Source of the DNA: Methylotetracoccus oryzae
Lineage (GTDB): Bacteria > Pseudomonadota > Gammaproteobacteria > Methylococcales > Methylococcaceae
Direction of reading: 5' to 3'
Length of the DNA stretch: 64,000 nt
Assembly (NCBI RefSeq): GCF_006175985.1
Contig: NZ_SRSH01000023.1
Span: 1 to 64,000, forward strand
Below, piece after piece: positions 35,911-45,056 of this stretch (within the stretch, counting starts at the first letter, position 1; every line of letters begins with the position of its first letter). The position numbers and the translations under genes were made by a program. The notes beneath the pieces are model-generated. The model had not been told where the DNA came from, ran no database searches, and saw only the letters and a list, made by a program, of their open reading frames with translations.

Positions 35911-37068
35911 ATGATCGTCCGGCCGCCCTCGGTACTGGACATGATGCGGGCGCTGATCGCGAGCCCCTCGGTCAGCAGCGCCGACCCGGCACTCGACCAG
36001 AGCAACGCCGGTGTGATTGCGCTGCTTGCCGACTGGCTGGAAACCCTGGGCTTTGCCATCGAGATCCAACAGATCAACGACCGCAAGGCCAATCTGATCG
36101 CGACGCTGGGCAGTACGGAAGCCATGGATGGCCTGGTGTTGTCCGGCCATACCGATACCGTCCCGTTCGACGAGGGTCGCTGGTCCACCGACCCGTTCGC
36201 CGGCGAGATTCGGGACGACGTGCTGTATGGCCTCGGCAGCGCCGACATGAAGTCGTTTCTGGCGCTCGCCGTGCTTGCGGCCAGCCGGCTCGACGCCCGG
36301 AAGCTGAAACGGCCGCTGGTCATCCTGGCCACCGCGGACGAGGAAAGCTCGATGTCGGGGGCCCGTCTGCTGGCCGCACAGCAGCGACGGCTGGGCCGCT
36401 ACTGCATCATCGGGGAACCGACCGGCCTGAAGCCGATCCGGATGCACAAGGGCGTCATGATGGAAGCGATCGATGTCGAAGGGCAGTCCGGACATTCGAG
36501 CGATCCGGATCTCGGCGCCAATGCGATCGACGGCATGCACGCCATCCTGTGCGAATTGATCGAATGGCGCGAAGAGATCAAGGCCAAACATCACAATGCG
36601 GCGTTTCACGTGCCATTCCCGACCCTCAATCTCGGCTCGATCGCCGGGGGCGACAACCCGAACCGGATTTGTGGCCACTGCCGGCTGAACATCGATCTGC
36701 GACCGCTGCCCGGCATGCAGATGAGCGCGCTGCGTGAAGATCTGCAGCGGCGTGTGGCCGCCGCACTGACCCGCCACCCACGTCTGCGCGGATCGGTCGA
36801 ATCGTTGTTTGCCGGGGTTCCGCCGTTCGAGACGCCAGCCGATGCGCTCCTGGTGCGCCGCTGCGAAGCCATCACCGGAGCCGATGCCGCAGCCGTGGCC
36901 TTCGGCACCGAAGCGCCGCTGCTGACGCAAACCGGACTGCAGACACTCGTTATGGGCCCCGGGCACATCGCGCAGGCCCATCAGCCGGATGAGTTCCTGC
37001 CGTTGGCGCATATCGATCCCTGCATCGCAATCCTCGAGCAGCTGATCGACGAGTTCTGCTTGCACTGA
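35911..37068 (+). CDS. argE: Acetylornithine deacetylase
   Basis: 385 residues from ATG at 35911, an M20-family metallohydrolase. It removes acetate from N-acetylornithine. Metal-site motifs are LSGHTDTVPFD, YGLGSADMKSFLAL and ATADEESSMSGA, with EPTGLKPIRMHKG further on. It begins 5 bp after ilvD. A continuous open frame extends far upstream but only inside ilvD in another reading frame, so this ATG is the real start. Classic ArgE together with ArgA indicates the linear acetylornithine route. Confidence 0.94.
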   Translation: MIVRPPSVLDMMRALIASPSVSSADPALDQSNAGVIALLADWLETLGFAIEIQQINDRKANLIATLGSTEAMDGLVLSGHTDTVPFDEGRWSTDPFAGEIRDDVLYGLGSADMKSFLALAVLAASRLDARKLKRPLVILATADEESSMSGARLLAAQQRRLGRYCIIGEPTGLKPIRMHKGVMMEAIDVEGQSGHSSDPDLGANAIDGMHAILCELIEWREEIKAKHHNAAFHVPFPTLNLGSIAGGDNPNRICGHCRLNIDLRPLPGMQMSALREDLQRRVAAALTRHPRLRGSVESLFAGVPPFETPADALLVRRCEAITGADAAAVAFGTEAPLLTQTGLQTLVMGPGHIAQAHQPDEFLPLAHIDPCIAILEQLIDEFCLH

Positions 37069-37085
37069 CGGGGGAAACGAATCCG

Positions 37086-38426
37086 TTGAGCAACGCCCCG
37101 TTCGTCCGCTGGCTGCGTGATACCTCGCCGTATATCAATGCCCACCGCGGCAAGATTTTCGTCATTTCCTTCGGCGGTGAGACGGTCGCAGACGGTCTTT
37201 TCGCGAACCTCGCCCATGACTTCGCCCTGTTGCACAGCCTTGGCGTCCGGCTGGTGCTGGTGCACGGGATCCGGCCACAGGTGGAACGCCGCCTGACCGA
37301 GCAGGGCGCGACGCTACGCTACCACCGCGGCCTGCGGGTCACCGATGCGGCCGCTCTGGCCTGCGTCAAAGAGGCTGCCGGTGCCGTGCGGGTCGAGATC
37401 GAGGCCTTGCTGTCGATGGGCCTGGCCAACTCGCCGATGGCAGGCGCGCGGATTCGGGTCGCCTCGGGTAATTTCGTCGTCGCCAAGCCGCTCGGCGTGC
37501 AGGACGGCATCGACTTCGAACACACCGGCGAGGTCCGCCGTATCGACACCGAGGGCATCAGGAGCCAACTGGACAGCGGCAATGTCGTGCTGTTGTCGCC
37601 GATCGGCTATTCGCCCACCGGCGAGGTCTTCAATCTGAGTGCCGAAGAAATCGCCACCTCTGCAGCCGTAGCGCTCGGCGCCCACAAGCTGATCCTGTTG
37701 ATGGAACAGGCACTCTATGGCGCCGACGGTGCATCCCTCGTACAGCAAATCACGACGGGGGAAGCCGAGGCCTTGATGACGGCTCCGGACTCCCCGGTAC
37801 CGGACGCGGTGCGGCCACACCTGCGCGCAGCCTGTCTGGCCTGCGAAGCGGGCGTCGAGCGGGCTCACTTGCTGGACCGGCACATTGACGGCTCATTGCT
37901 GCAGGAGTTGTTCACGCGCGACGGGGTCGGTACGCTGGTCAGCCAGACGCCGTACGAGGCGACACGAACCGCCACCAGCCACGATGTCGCCGGCATACTG
38001 GAACTTATCCGCCCGCTCGAAGACAGCGGGATCCTGGTCCCGCGCTCGCGGGAACGCCTGGAAACCGATATCGACGATTATTTCGTGACCGAGCGAGACG
38101 GACTGATCGTGGCCTGTGCGGCCTTGCATGCCTACCCTGAGGCAGGCATGGGCGAACTGGCCTGCCTCGCCGTCCAGGCCGGCTATCGCGGCGCCAAGCG
38201 CGGCGAGCGGCTATTGCAGCACATCGAGGAGCGCGCGCGTCAGCAGGGCATCAGGCAACTTTTCGCACTGACCACGCGGACCAGCCACTGGTTCCGGGAG
38301 CGGGGTTATGTGCCCCTGGCCATAGACGCCATGCCGCTCGAGCGCCAGCAGACCTACAGCCCCGGACGCAACTCGATGGTGCTGGCCAAGACCCTGCGGG
38401 CTTCGTCGGAAACCGGCGGCCCCTGA
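37086..38426 (+). CDS. argA: N-acetylglutamate synthase (amino-acid kinase plus GNAT domains)
   Basis: 446 residues from a TTG start at 37086 with a GGGGG run upstream. It catalyses the first committed step of arginine synthesis. The N-terminal amino-acid-kinase-like domain (about 1-290, VLVHGIRPQVERRL and LLSPIGYSPTGEVFNL) binds arginine for feedback inhibition. The C-terminal GNAT domain (about 295-446) has the acetyl-CoA region LAVQAGYRGAKRGERLLQH. The two-domain form is that of gammaproteobacterial ArgA. It is the last gene of the arginine block. Confidence 0.95.
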   Translation: MSNAPFVRWLRDTSPYINAHRGKIFVISFGGETVADGLFANLAHDFALLHSLGVRLVLVHGIRPQVERRLTEQGATLRYHRGLRVTDAAALACVKEAAGAVRVEIEALLSMGLANSPMAGARIRVASGNFVVAKPLGVQDGIDFEHTGEVRRIDTEGIRSQLDSGNVVLLSPIGYSPTGEVFNLSAEEIATSAAVALGAHKLILLMEQALYGADGASLVQQITTGEAEALMTAPDSPVPDAVRPHLRAACLACEAGVERAHLLDRHIDGSLLQELFTRDGVGTLVSQTPYEATRTATSHDVAGILELIRPLEDSGILVPRSRERLETDIDDYFVTERDGLIVACAALHAYPEAGMGELACLAVQAGYRGAKRGERLLQHIEERARQQGIRQLFALTTRTSHWFRERGYVPLAIDAMPLERQQTYSPGRNSMVLAKTLRASSETGGP

Positions 38427-38472
38427 GCGCCGCCTCGTTGCACACCGGACTGGCGCCAAAACCGCCAAGACG

Positions 38473-39282
38473 ATGATCGTCGACCACCTCATGCAGCCGC
38501 TCCGGATCCTCCACCTGACGGATAGCCACCTGCCCGATGCAACGGGTGGGCGAGTGCAGGGGCTGGATACGGAAACCTCGCTGCGAGCGGTGCTGGATCA
38601 CGCGCTGTCCGAGCCGCGAGCCTATGATGTGGTCCTGCTGACCGGGGATCTGGTCGAGCAGCCAACGCCGACAGCGTATGCCCTGCTCCGCCAGCAACTG
38701 CGCCGCGTGCCAGTACCCTGTCTGTGCCTGCCGGGCAATCACGATCACCCTGACTTGCTGCACGAGTGTCTGATCGGCGGCAACGCCGGGGTCGAGTCCG
38801 AGCGCACATACGGCGACTGGCGGATCCTGATGCTGGACAGTTCGGTCCCAGGCCGCTCGGACGGCTTCCTGTGCGAGGATCAACTCGAACGGGTGGCCTC
38901 AACCATAGACGACGCCCCGGACCAACACCTGCTGGTCGCAGTCCACCATCATCCGGTGCCCTGCGGGAGCCCATGGATGGATGCCATGATGCTGCGCAAT
39001 GGCGACGCCTTGATGGACTTGCTGCAGAGCCGGGGCAACGGCACCCGCATCGTGATTTTTGGTCATATCCACCAGGCGTTCGATGCGACGGTAGGCCGCG
39101 TTCGGGTGCTCGGGGCCCCGGCGACCAGTTGCCAGTTCGAGCCGCGGTCGACGAGCTTCCGGCGCTCGGTCTTGCCGCCGGGTTACCGCTGGCTGGAACT
39201 CCACCCGGACGGCGGTTTCGATACCGGCGTCACCTATCTCGGCGAGAGCCACGTGCTCCGCGATGTTCCGCGGCAACACTGA
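38473..39282 (+). CDS. cpdA: 3',5'-cyclic-nucleotide phosphodiesterase, CpdA type
   Basis: 269 residues, a calcineurin-like metallophosphoesterase. The metal-binding motifs are complete and in order: LTDSHL, LLTGDLVEQ, LPGNHDHPD, VHHHPVPCG and FGHIHQ. CpdA hydrolyses cAMP. A second in-frame ATG at 38491 (MQPLRILHL) is an equally plausible start. A related metallophosphoesterase with another substrate is possible. Confidence 0.85.
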   Translation: MIVDHLMQPLRILHLTDSHLPDATGGRVQGLDTETSLRAVLDHALSEPRAYDVVLLTGDLVEQPTPTAYALLRQQLRRVPVPCLCLPGNHDHPDLLHECLIGGNAGVESERTYGDWRILMLDSSVPGRSDGFLCEDQLERVASTIDDAPDQHLLVAVHHHPVPCGSPWMDAMMLRNGDALMDLLQSRGNGTRIVIFGHIHQAFDATVGRVRVLGAPATSCQFEPRSTSFRRSVLPPGYRWLELHPDGGFDTGVTYLGESHVLRDVPRQH

Positions 39283-39535
39283 AGGCAACGAGACGCCGGC
39301 GCAGAATCTAAAGTGCTGTGCTTAAATGGAAACCTTAACGCGACCGCCGCCCCGCGAAGCCGGCACCGGAGCCCTGGGAAGCCACCGGTCAGCTTGGCTC
39401 GAGCCGCAAAGGGCGCGAACGGGTAACCCGAGCGCGGCAGGAGGCTGACGATGTCACGAGTTCGTGCTCGGGCCAGCACCGCACTGCGGTCAAACCACTC
39501 TGAAGAATCTTGAGGCTTTCGAAAAGGAATCCAGC

Positions 39536-41620
39536 ATGCACCTCGACGTATTCCTGTCCCTGTTCAGCCTGATGCTGCTTTCGCTCGCGGTATTTCTGCT
39601 CGCGCGCAAGCTGAAGGTCCCCTACACGGTGTTGCTGGTGATCGCCGGCTCACTGCTGGTCCCGATCTCGAAGATCGAGTTCTTCTCGTTCATCACCAGC
39701 TTTCATCTGACACCGGAGCTCCTCTTCTTCGTGTTCCTGCCGATCCTGATCTTCGAATCGGCCTACAACATGAACATCCGGAGCCTGACCGAGAACATCC
39801 ATTCGATCGCGCTGCTGGCCGTCGTCGGCCTGATCGTTTCCACCGTCTTCATCGGCGTCGTCGGATTCTATGTGTTCCGGCTGGCCGGCTTCGAGGTGCC
39901 GCTGCTGGCCTTGCTGCTGTTCGGCGCGATCATTTCGTCGACCGACCCGGTCGCCGTGCTCGCGCTCTTCAAGGAGTACGGCGCACCGAAGCGGCTGACC
40001 CTGATCTTCGAGGGCGAAAGCCTCCTGAACGACGCCACCGGTTTTGCCGCCTTTCTTGTCGTGCTCGAATTGCTGGTGCACGGCTACAGTGGCTACGCCT
40101 CGATCACGTCGGCGCTCTTTTCGTTCTTCACGATGCTGATCGGCGGCATCCTGTTCGGCCTGCTGATGGGCTTCGGTTTCGCCAAAATCATCGAATGGGT
40201 CCGAGGCAACGAACATCTCGAAATCACGCTGACGCTGCTGGTTGCGCATTTCACTTTCATCCTGGCCGAGGTCATTTCCGAGCATCTGGTGATCCTCGGC
40301 CACTCCATCCATCTGTCGTCCATCATCGCCACGACCGTCGCATCGCTGGTCATCGGCAATTTCGGACGCTACAAGATGTCGCCCGGCGTCGAAGAGTACA
40401 TGGAGAAGTTCTGGGGTTATTTCGCCTTCGTCACGAACTCCCTGGTCTTCATCCTGATGGGCCTGCTGTTCGCCAGCCTGTCGATCTCGCTGAACGTCGC
40501 CATCTTGCCCATCGCTCTGGCCATCGCCGTCGTCGTCGTGGGACGGGCGATCTCGATCTATCCGTTGCTATGGATACTGAACCTGATCGGCCGGGGCGAG
40601 CCGATTCCGGCCAACTGGATGCACCTGTTGTCCTGGGGCAGCCTGCGCGGGTCGCTGGCCGTCATCATGGTGCTGCTGATCCCCGACGATGTGACCATAC
40701 CGGGCTGGACCTACGATTTCAGCGTCAAGCAGTTCGTCGCCGCCATCACGATCGGCAGTATCTACTTCACGCTGCTGATCAAGGCCACGACGATAGGGAG
40801 GGTCATGAACTGGCTCGGTATCGACGCGCTGACCGAGGAAGAGTGGGTCGGATATCACAAGAGCAAGGCGGCAATGTATGACGAAATGCGCGCCAAGCTC
40901 AAGGAACTGGTCGAGAACAACAAAATCACCGAGCCCCAGTACCAGATTCTCGATCAGCAGTACCTGGCGCTGTACCAAAAGGCCTGTTTCAACTGCAAGA
41001 GCCATCTGCGCGAGTCCGGCGAACTGCTCGAAAACATACTGCGCATCTACGCCCTGGGCGTCGAGAAGGGAAAGCTGAAGGAGCTATTTCAGAGGGGCGA
41101 GATAACCGAGAAGATCTACAAGAAGATCCTCAACATGCTGAGCATCCAGACGGACCGTATCGAAAACGGCAAGGCACAGGTCAGCTCAGCACAGGAAAGC
41201 TTCCCGACCGATGGCTTCGAACAGCTCATCGCATTTTTTCGGCGGCTGTTCTTCTCTCGGAGCTACTTCATCAAACCGGAAGAGATGTACCTGTACCTGT
41301 GGGCCCTGACCAAGATCAACGCCCATGCGCTGGACCAACTGGCCTCACTCAGCGACAGCAGCTTCGGCGAGGTGTTCGATGACAAGACCGCCCTCGACAA
41401 ACTGGTCGCGCTCTACCAATCCTTCCAGGAGAACACCCGGAGTCGGATGGACACGCTGACGAAAAAGCATGCCTTCCTGCTGAATCACCTGAACGAAGCG
41501 AGCGCCGAGGCCGCGTTGAACTCGGTGCAGATCGAAACGCTCAACAACCTGCACAAGAACGAGATCATCACCAGCAAGCTGTTCATCCTGCTCAGTAACG
41601 AACTGGATGAGACGGGCTGA
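39536..41620 (+). CDS. CPA1-family Na+/H+ antiporter with a long C-terminal cytoplasmic domain
   Basis: 694 residues from ATG at 39536 with AAGGAA upstream. The first 420 residues form about 12 transmembrane helices. Ion-site motifs are intact: ISSTDPVAVLALF (the ND/DP-type aspartate) and FEGESLLNDATGFAAF. The last 270 residues are soluble, helical and charged, with two cysteines in KACFNCKSHLRESGE and a region like those found in NhaP/NHE tails. It exchanges Na+ (or K+) for protons. The long tail is probably regulatory. Confidence 0.9.
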   Translation: MHLDVFLSLFSLMLLSLAVFLLARKLKVPYTVLLVIAGSLLVPISKIEFFSFITSFHLTPELLFFVFLPILIFESAYNMNIRSLTENIHSIALLAVVGLIVSTVFIGVVGFYVFRLAGFEVPLLALLLFGAIISSTDPVAVLALFKEYGAPKRLTLIFEGESLLNDATGFAAFLVVLELLVHGYSGYASITSALFSFFTMLIGGILFGLLMGFGFAKIIEWVRGNEHLEITLTLLVAHFTFILAEVISEHLVILGHSIHLSSIIATTVASLVIGNFGRYKMSPGVEEYMEKFWGYFAFVTNSLVFILMGLLFASLSISLNVAILPIALAIAVVVVGRAISIYPLLWILNLIGRGEPIPANWMHLLSWGSLRGSLAVIMVLLIPDDVTIPGWTYDFSVKQFVAAITIGSIYFTLLIKATTIGRVMNWLGIDALTEEEWVGYHKSKAAMYDEMRAKLKELVENNKITEPQYQILDQQYLALYQKACFNCKSHLRESGELLENILRIYALGVEKGKLKELFQRGEITEKIYKKILNMLSIQTDRIENGKAQVSSAQESFPTDGFEQLIAFFRRLFFSRSYFIKPEEMYLYLWALTKINAHALDQLASLSDSSFGEVFDDKTALDKLVALYQSFQENTRSRMDTLTKKHAFLLNHLNEASAEAALNSVQIETLNNLHKNEIITSKLFILLSNELDETG

Positions 41621-42165
41621 AACAAAACCCCATCGATCCGGCTTTCGAAACCTGCGAGATCAGTCCACCACCTTTGGGCGACAGGCGCCGGGCGTGGCCA
41701 TCGGTCGACAAAGTAGCGCTTTCGTCCGACCGGCTCTCCAAGGGCGTCACCGAACGGGTGCGAACCAAAGGTCATGCGAAACCGTCAGCCAAGACAGGGG
41801 GCCGTCGGCGTGCGGGACGGAGCCGGCGATCGTTCCGGGCGGCTCCGTCAGTGCATGCCTGACGTCAGGCCTACCCTTGCAAGTGCTGGGTCGACCAGCC
41901 CTAGCGGCCGACACTGATCCCCCCGATACGGGCATGACCAGGATAACCATAGATGGCCTGGTCGTTCGCCAAATCGACGTAAATCACGTCGCCTTGTGCC
42001 GCGATGACGATTGCCGCCTAGTACAGTTGGCAAGCTTTCATGGCGTATCTCCAGAGTCGATGAAGCGAAGCCGTCGCCGGGATCGGGATCTTTAATCCTG
42101 TATTCCTGGCGTGGGCTGTACTCCGGGTCCAGAGATGAACCGCCCCCCCTCCCTGCGCCGCGGAT
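41621..42165. other. 545-bp stretch with a probable broken small gene
   Basis: Apart from the interrupted small frame at 41901-42041, no gene is seen. A perfect 14-bp palindrome GCCTGACGTCAGGC lies at 41857-41870, 30 bp beyond the end of that frame. The part nearest the antiporter has no recognisable feature. Confidence 0.45.
41901..42041 (-). pseudogene. Small exported-peptide gene interrupted by an in-frame amber codon (tentative)
   Basis: ATG at 42041 has a good GGAG site 7 nt upstream, but codon 8 is TAG (MKACQLY*). The same frame continues AAIVIAAQGDVIYVDLANDQ and on to a second TAG at 41901, 47 codons in all. The readable part looks like a short signal peptide followed by a mature peptide containing IYGYPGHARIGG. 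The simplest reading is a nonsense-mutated small secreted protein; a sequencing error or chance frame is possible. Confidence 0.3.
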
Positions 42166-42756
42166 CTACCACGGATCCCAGGCGGGGCGCATGTAGGCTC
42201 CGCCCCAACCATCTACACCGTAGCCGGTGGCGCCCGGTCCCATGCCGCCGCCGTACCCCGTCCCCCCCGGCCCAACGCCGCCGTACCCCATTCCACCGTA
42301 GCCGCCGTAACCACCGCCCCATCCCCAGTTGCCCCAGGGTCCGGACGGGGTCCAGCCGGCGGCTTGTCCCTGCTCCATTTCGTTGACCGCAAGTTGTTGG
42401 TCGGACAGGCGCCGCTCGACGCCCAGGCGCGTCAGGGCGTCGTATTCGGCCTGACGCCCGACGTAAAGACAGGCACAGAGATTGGGGTCGGCGTATATGT
42501 AATAGGTCTGATCGGGTCGGACTATCCGCGTCACCGTCTGTGGCGGCAAAGAATGCAACATATTCTGCTTCTCGGCACTGTCGGCGGCCATGACCTTGAA
42601 CCCGGCCAGACCGAGTTCCGTTTCCATACCCTGAGACGCCTCGCGTTCGACGTGCGCGCACGCGACCAGTCCCGCAGCAACCGCGATGAGGCCCAGTTTT
42701 TGAAGGCGCCGCAAAGCACGGCGCGTCGACCACTCCAGTGAATGAATGCGAAGCAT
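42166..42756 (-). CDS. Lipoprotein with Gly/Tyr-rich C-terminal tail
   Basis: 196 residues from ATG at 42756; a further upstream in-frame extension has no signal-like start. A positively charged N-terminus leads to a hydrophobic stretch and lipobox LVAC (IAVAAGLVAC|AH, about residue 33). The mature part has IYADPNLCACLYVGRQAEY, a pattern recalled from uncharacterised proteobacterial lipoproteins. From residue 140 it becomes repeats of Gly-Gly-Tyr and Gly-Pro-Gly (GGGYGGYGGMGYGG). The flexible tail may contact peptidoglycan or be structural. Function unknown. Confidence 0.75.
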   Translation of the reverse strand: MLRIHSLEWSTRRALRRLQKLGLIAVAAGLVACAHVEREASQGMETELGLAGFKVMAADSAEKQNMLHSLPPQTVTRIVRPDQTYYIYADPNLCACLYVGRQAEYDALTRLGVERRLSDQQLAVNEMEQGQAAGWTPSGPWGNWGWGGGYGGYGGMGYGGVGPGGTGYGGGMGPGATGYGVDGWGGAYMRPAWDPW

Positions 42757-42891
42757 TGGAAATCCGTATGCCAAATTTATCGTTGGTGGCACCAGCACAG
42801 GCGGTTCATGCGGCCGGGGACACGGAGCCGGCGACGACGCCAACACCGAAGCGCACCCGAGGGCGCCGGCTCGCCCCTGCCCGGCGCGAGC

Positions 42892-43500
42892 CTAAAGGCC
42901 GCGCCCCGCGGCATAGGCCCGGTAGCTGCGGGCCACGGCCATGAAGGCCAGCACATCGTAGACACCATGGATCAAGACCGGAACCACCAGGTTCCGCTCA
43001 CCGGAAACGTCCAGTGACCAGCCGAGGTAGGCGCCGGTCAGCCCCGCCAGCAACCCGTACAGGGGGGTCACCCAATGCGCCAGAGCAAACACGAGATTGC
43101 TGAATACCAGACCGCCCAACCAGCCCCAGTTGCCTTCGAACCAGGGTTGCAAAAGGCCGCGGAAGAGCACTTCCTCGGTCACGCCCGCCAGCAATCCGAG
43201 GTAAATCAGATCAGGCGCGCTGCAAGCGTTTAAAAATGGGCCCAACCGCTCGAGGAGCAGTTGACGGATCTGCTTCAGTCCGCCGCCCGGCGCGCGATAG
43301 CTGAAGACGAACAGCGCGTATAACGGCAGCGTGCCGATCAAGCCCCACGCCACGGCGGTCGTGTTCAGCGACCAGTGAGCGATCGGATCGATCGAGAGAA
43401 TCCAGCCCAGCAGAAAAGCAATTCCGAATAGACCGCCCTCGAAAACCGTGGCCAGCAACAAAAAGTTATCCCGTGACGCCTGCCCGCCGGGACTCAGCAT
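42892..43500 (-). CDS. CPBP-family intramembrane metalloprotease
   Basis: About 202 residues using ATG at 43500 (MLSPGGQAS); in-frame ATGs at 43515 and 43569 would lengthen it and no ribosome site decides. Five or six transmembrane helices. The CAAX-protease/bacteriocin-processing (ABI) motifs are visible: GVTEEVLFRGLLQPW, FALAHW and a late LIHGVYDVLAF, supplying the Glu-Glu, Arg and two His. Substrate unknown. It starts a run of four minus-strand membrane and small-ligand genes. Confidence 0.83.
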   Translation of the reverse strand: MLSPGGQASRDNFLLLATVFEGGLFGIAFLLGWILSIDPIAHWSLNTTAVAWGLIGTLPLYALFVFSYRAPGGGLKQIRQLLLERLGPFLNACSAPDLIYLGLLAGVTEEVLFRGLLQPWFEGNWGWLGGLVFSNLVFALAHWVTPLYGLLAGLTGAYLGWSLDVSGERNLVVPVLIHGVYDVLAFMAVARSYRAYAAGRGL

Positions 43501-43597
43501 TGCTGACCACCCCATGTCCGGCTGAGGGCGTTCGTGCCTGACGGGGCTGCCCTCTCGGGCACGACACATCCCCGCGATGAGTCAGTTGCCGCGCGCC

Positions 43598-44158
43598 TCA
43601 TGCTTCGCCCGCTCCGCTCTCCTGACGCAGACTCAGATGTTCCGGCTGCGCATCCTGACCGAATGCACGCGCCAGCGCGATCAGGAATACGTCCATGACA
43701 CCGTGATATGCCAGGATGAAACGTGTCGCAAAGCGAAAGAAGGGACTGTAGATCCGATCCTGCTCGGTAATGACCAATTCGGTTTCGCCCTCCCCGGCCG
43801 GCACCAGTTCATACACCCAGGTCCCGCTCAAGGGCAGACCTTCGCCCACCAGTCGAGTGACCAGGCGCCGGGGCGGCGCGCTCTCGACCACGCGAAAATG
43901 CACGCGCGCCCGTGCGCAGACCTCATACCAACTCGGAAGGCCATCGATATCCGGGCCCAAGTCCACGCGCTCGAGACCGGGGCGCCAGTCGGGATGGGCA
44001 CTGAAATCCGTGATCACGCGCCACACCTCCTCCGGCGGCACAGCCAGCCGTATGCGACTGGCGGCGATGTGGGTCTTCGGCAAGCGGGAGCCGATCCACC
44101 CAACCACTCCGACGACGCTCAATCCAATTGCCAGAAACGAGACCCAGAACATCGTCAT
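43598..44158 (-). CDS. Membrane-anchored SRPBCC-family protein
   Basis: 186 residues. One N-terminal transmembrane helix (about 3-23, FWVSFLAIGLSVVGVVGWIG) is followed by a START/Bet v1-like domain: IRLAVPPEEVWRVITDFSAH opens it, and the paired strands continue to about residue 155. Such domains bind hydrophobic ligands or polyketide-like substrates. No partner enzyme is adjacent; function unknown. Confidence 0.75.
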   Translation of the reverse strand: MTMFWVSFLAIGLSVVGVVGWIGSRLPKTHIAASRIRLAVPPEEVWRVITDFSAHPDWRPGLERVDLGPDIDGLPSWYEVCARARVHFRVVESAPPRRLVTRLVGEGLPLSGTWVYELVPAGEGETELVITEQDRIYSPFFRFATRFILAYHGVMDVFLIALARAFGQDAQPEHLSLRQESGAGEA

Positions 44159-44222
44159 TCACTTCGCTCAAGTTCAGACCATCCCGGCGGTTCCGGCACG
44201 CCCCCGACGACTCGGTCGAGCC

Positions 44223-44699
44223 TCAGGGACGAGCCCAATCGCGATACGGATGGTGCGCCAGTTGGGTATTGTAATAGCGGACGTCGTCGGTCACCTCCGC
44301 GCCGAGCCAGACGGGGCGCTCGAAGACTTCGTCGGGATCCTCCAGTTCGATCTCGGCGACGACCAAACCGGCATTGTCACCCTCGAATTCATCGACTTCC
44401 CACACATGGTCCCCGGCTTCGATGAAGAACCGGGTTTTCTCTACGAGCGGGCCTTGTGTGAAATCGTTGAGCAACTCCTCGGCTTCCGCCAGCGGGATCT
44501 CGTACTCGTATTCCCGCCGCTGTGCGCCGATCGTTACGCCCTTGATATTCAGCCACCCACGCTCGCCGTCGCAGCGCACACGGATGGAGCAGTCCTGTGC
44601 GCGATTCAGATAACCCTGGCGAAGCCGCAACGAACGCGCGGCCTGCTGCCGCCATTCCCCTCCGACGACCAGGAACTTCCGCTCGATCTCGACCGGCAT
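44223..44699 (-). CDS. CYTH-domain phosphohydrolase (TTM type)
   Basis: 158 residues from ATG at 44699. It starts with the family signature EIERKFLV (residues 4-11), and the tunnel of alternating acidic and basic strands is visible in IRVRCDGERGWLNIKG, YEYEIPLAEAEELL and EIELEDPDE. CYTH/triphosphate-tunnel proteins hydrolyse triphosphates (thiamine triphosphate, inorganic triphosphate) or, rarely, act as class IV adenylate cyclases. With cpdA in the window a cAMP role is conceivable, but tripolyphosphatase is the commoner activity. The small membrane-protein gene lies 8 bp upstream. Confidence 0.85.
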   Translation of the reverse strand: MPVEIERKFLVVGGEWRQQAARSLRLRQGYLNRAQDCSIRVRCDGERGWLNIKGVTIGAQRREYEYEIPLAEAEELLNDFTQGPLVEKTRFFIEAGDHVWEVDEFEGDNAGLVVAEIELEDPDEVFERPVWLGAEVTDDVRYYNTQLAHHPYRDWARP

Positions 44700-44707
44700 G
44701 CTGTTGC

Positions 44708-44899
44708 CTAAACGCCTGACGAGAAGTGCCGACGCAGCCAATGGCGCACGGCCGCCTCGTGATACAACACCGCGGCGACCGCGAGGTAGCACAGCCCGGC
44801 CACGATCTTGGCATGGTAGAAGGAACCGACGCTCGCCAAGACCGAGAAGAGGAGCATCATGTCCTTCATGATGGTGATGAATTCATCCTGCCGCTGCAT
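44708..44899 (-). CDS. Small two-helix membrane protein
   Basis: 63 residues from ATG at 44899 with GGAGG upstream. Begins MQRQDEFITIMKDMMLLFSV, with a first hydrophobic helix around 12-28 and a second around 32-48 (IVAGLCYLAVAAVLYHEAAV), ending in a basic tail RHWLRRHF. A longer in-frame start is possible but unlikely. Family not recognised. It ends 8 bp before the CYTH gene. Confidence 0.6.
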   Translation of the reverse strand: MQRQDEFITIMKDMMLLFSVLASVGSFYHAKIVAGLCYLAVAAVLYHEAAVRHWLRRHFSSGV

Positions 44900-45056
44900 T
44901 GTTAACCGAGCCTCCGATAAAGGGTTGTCAGCACTTGTAGGGTGGGCCGCACTGACCGCACCGCAAACGCCACGCACTTTGTGCGCCGCGCCGCCGGTCG
45001 CCTCGGCTTGAGGCAAACCAGATTAGTAAGACCACTCGGGGCAGGCGGAAGGTTCC

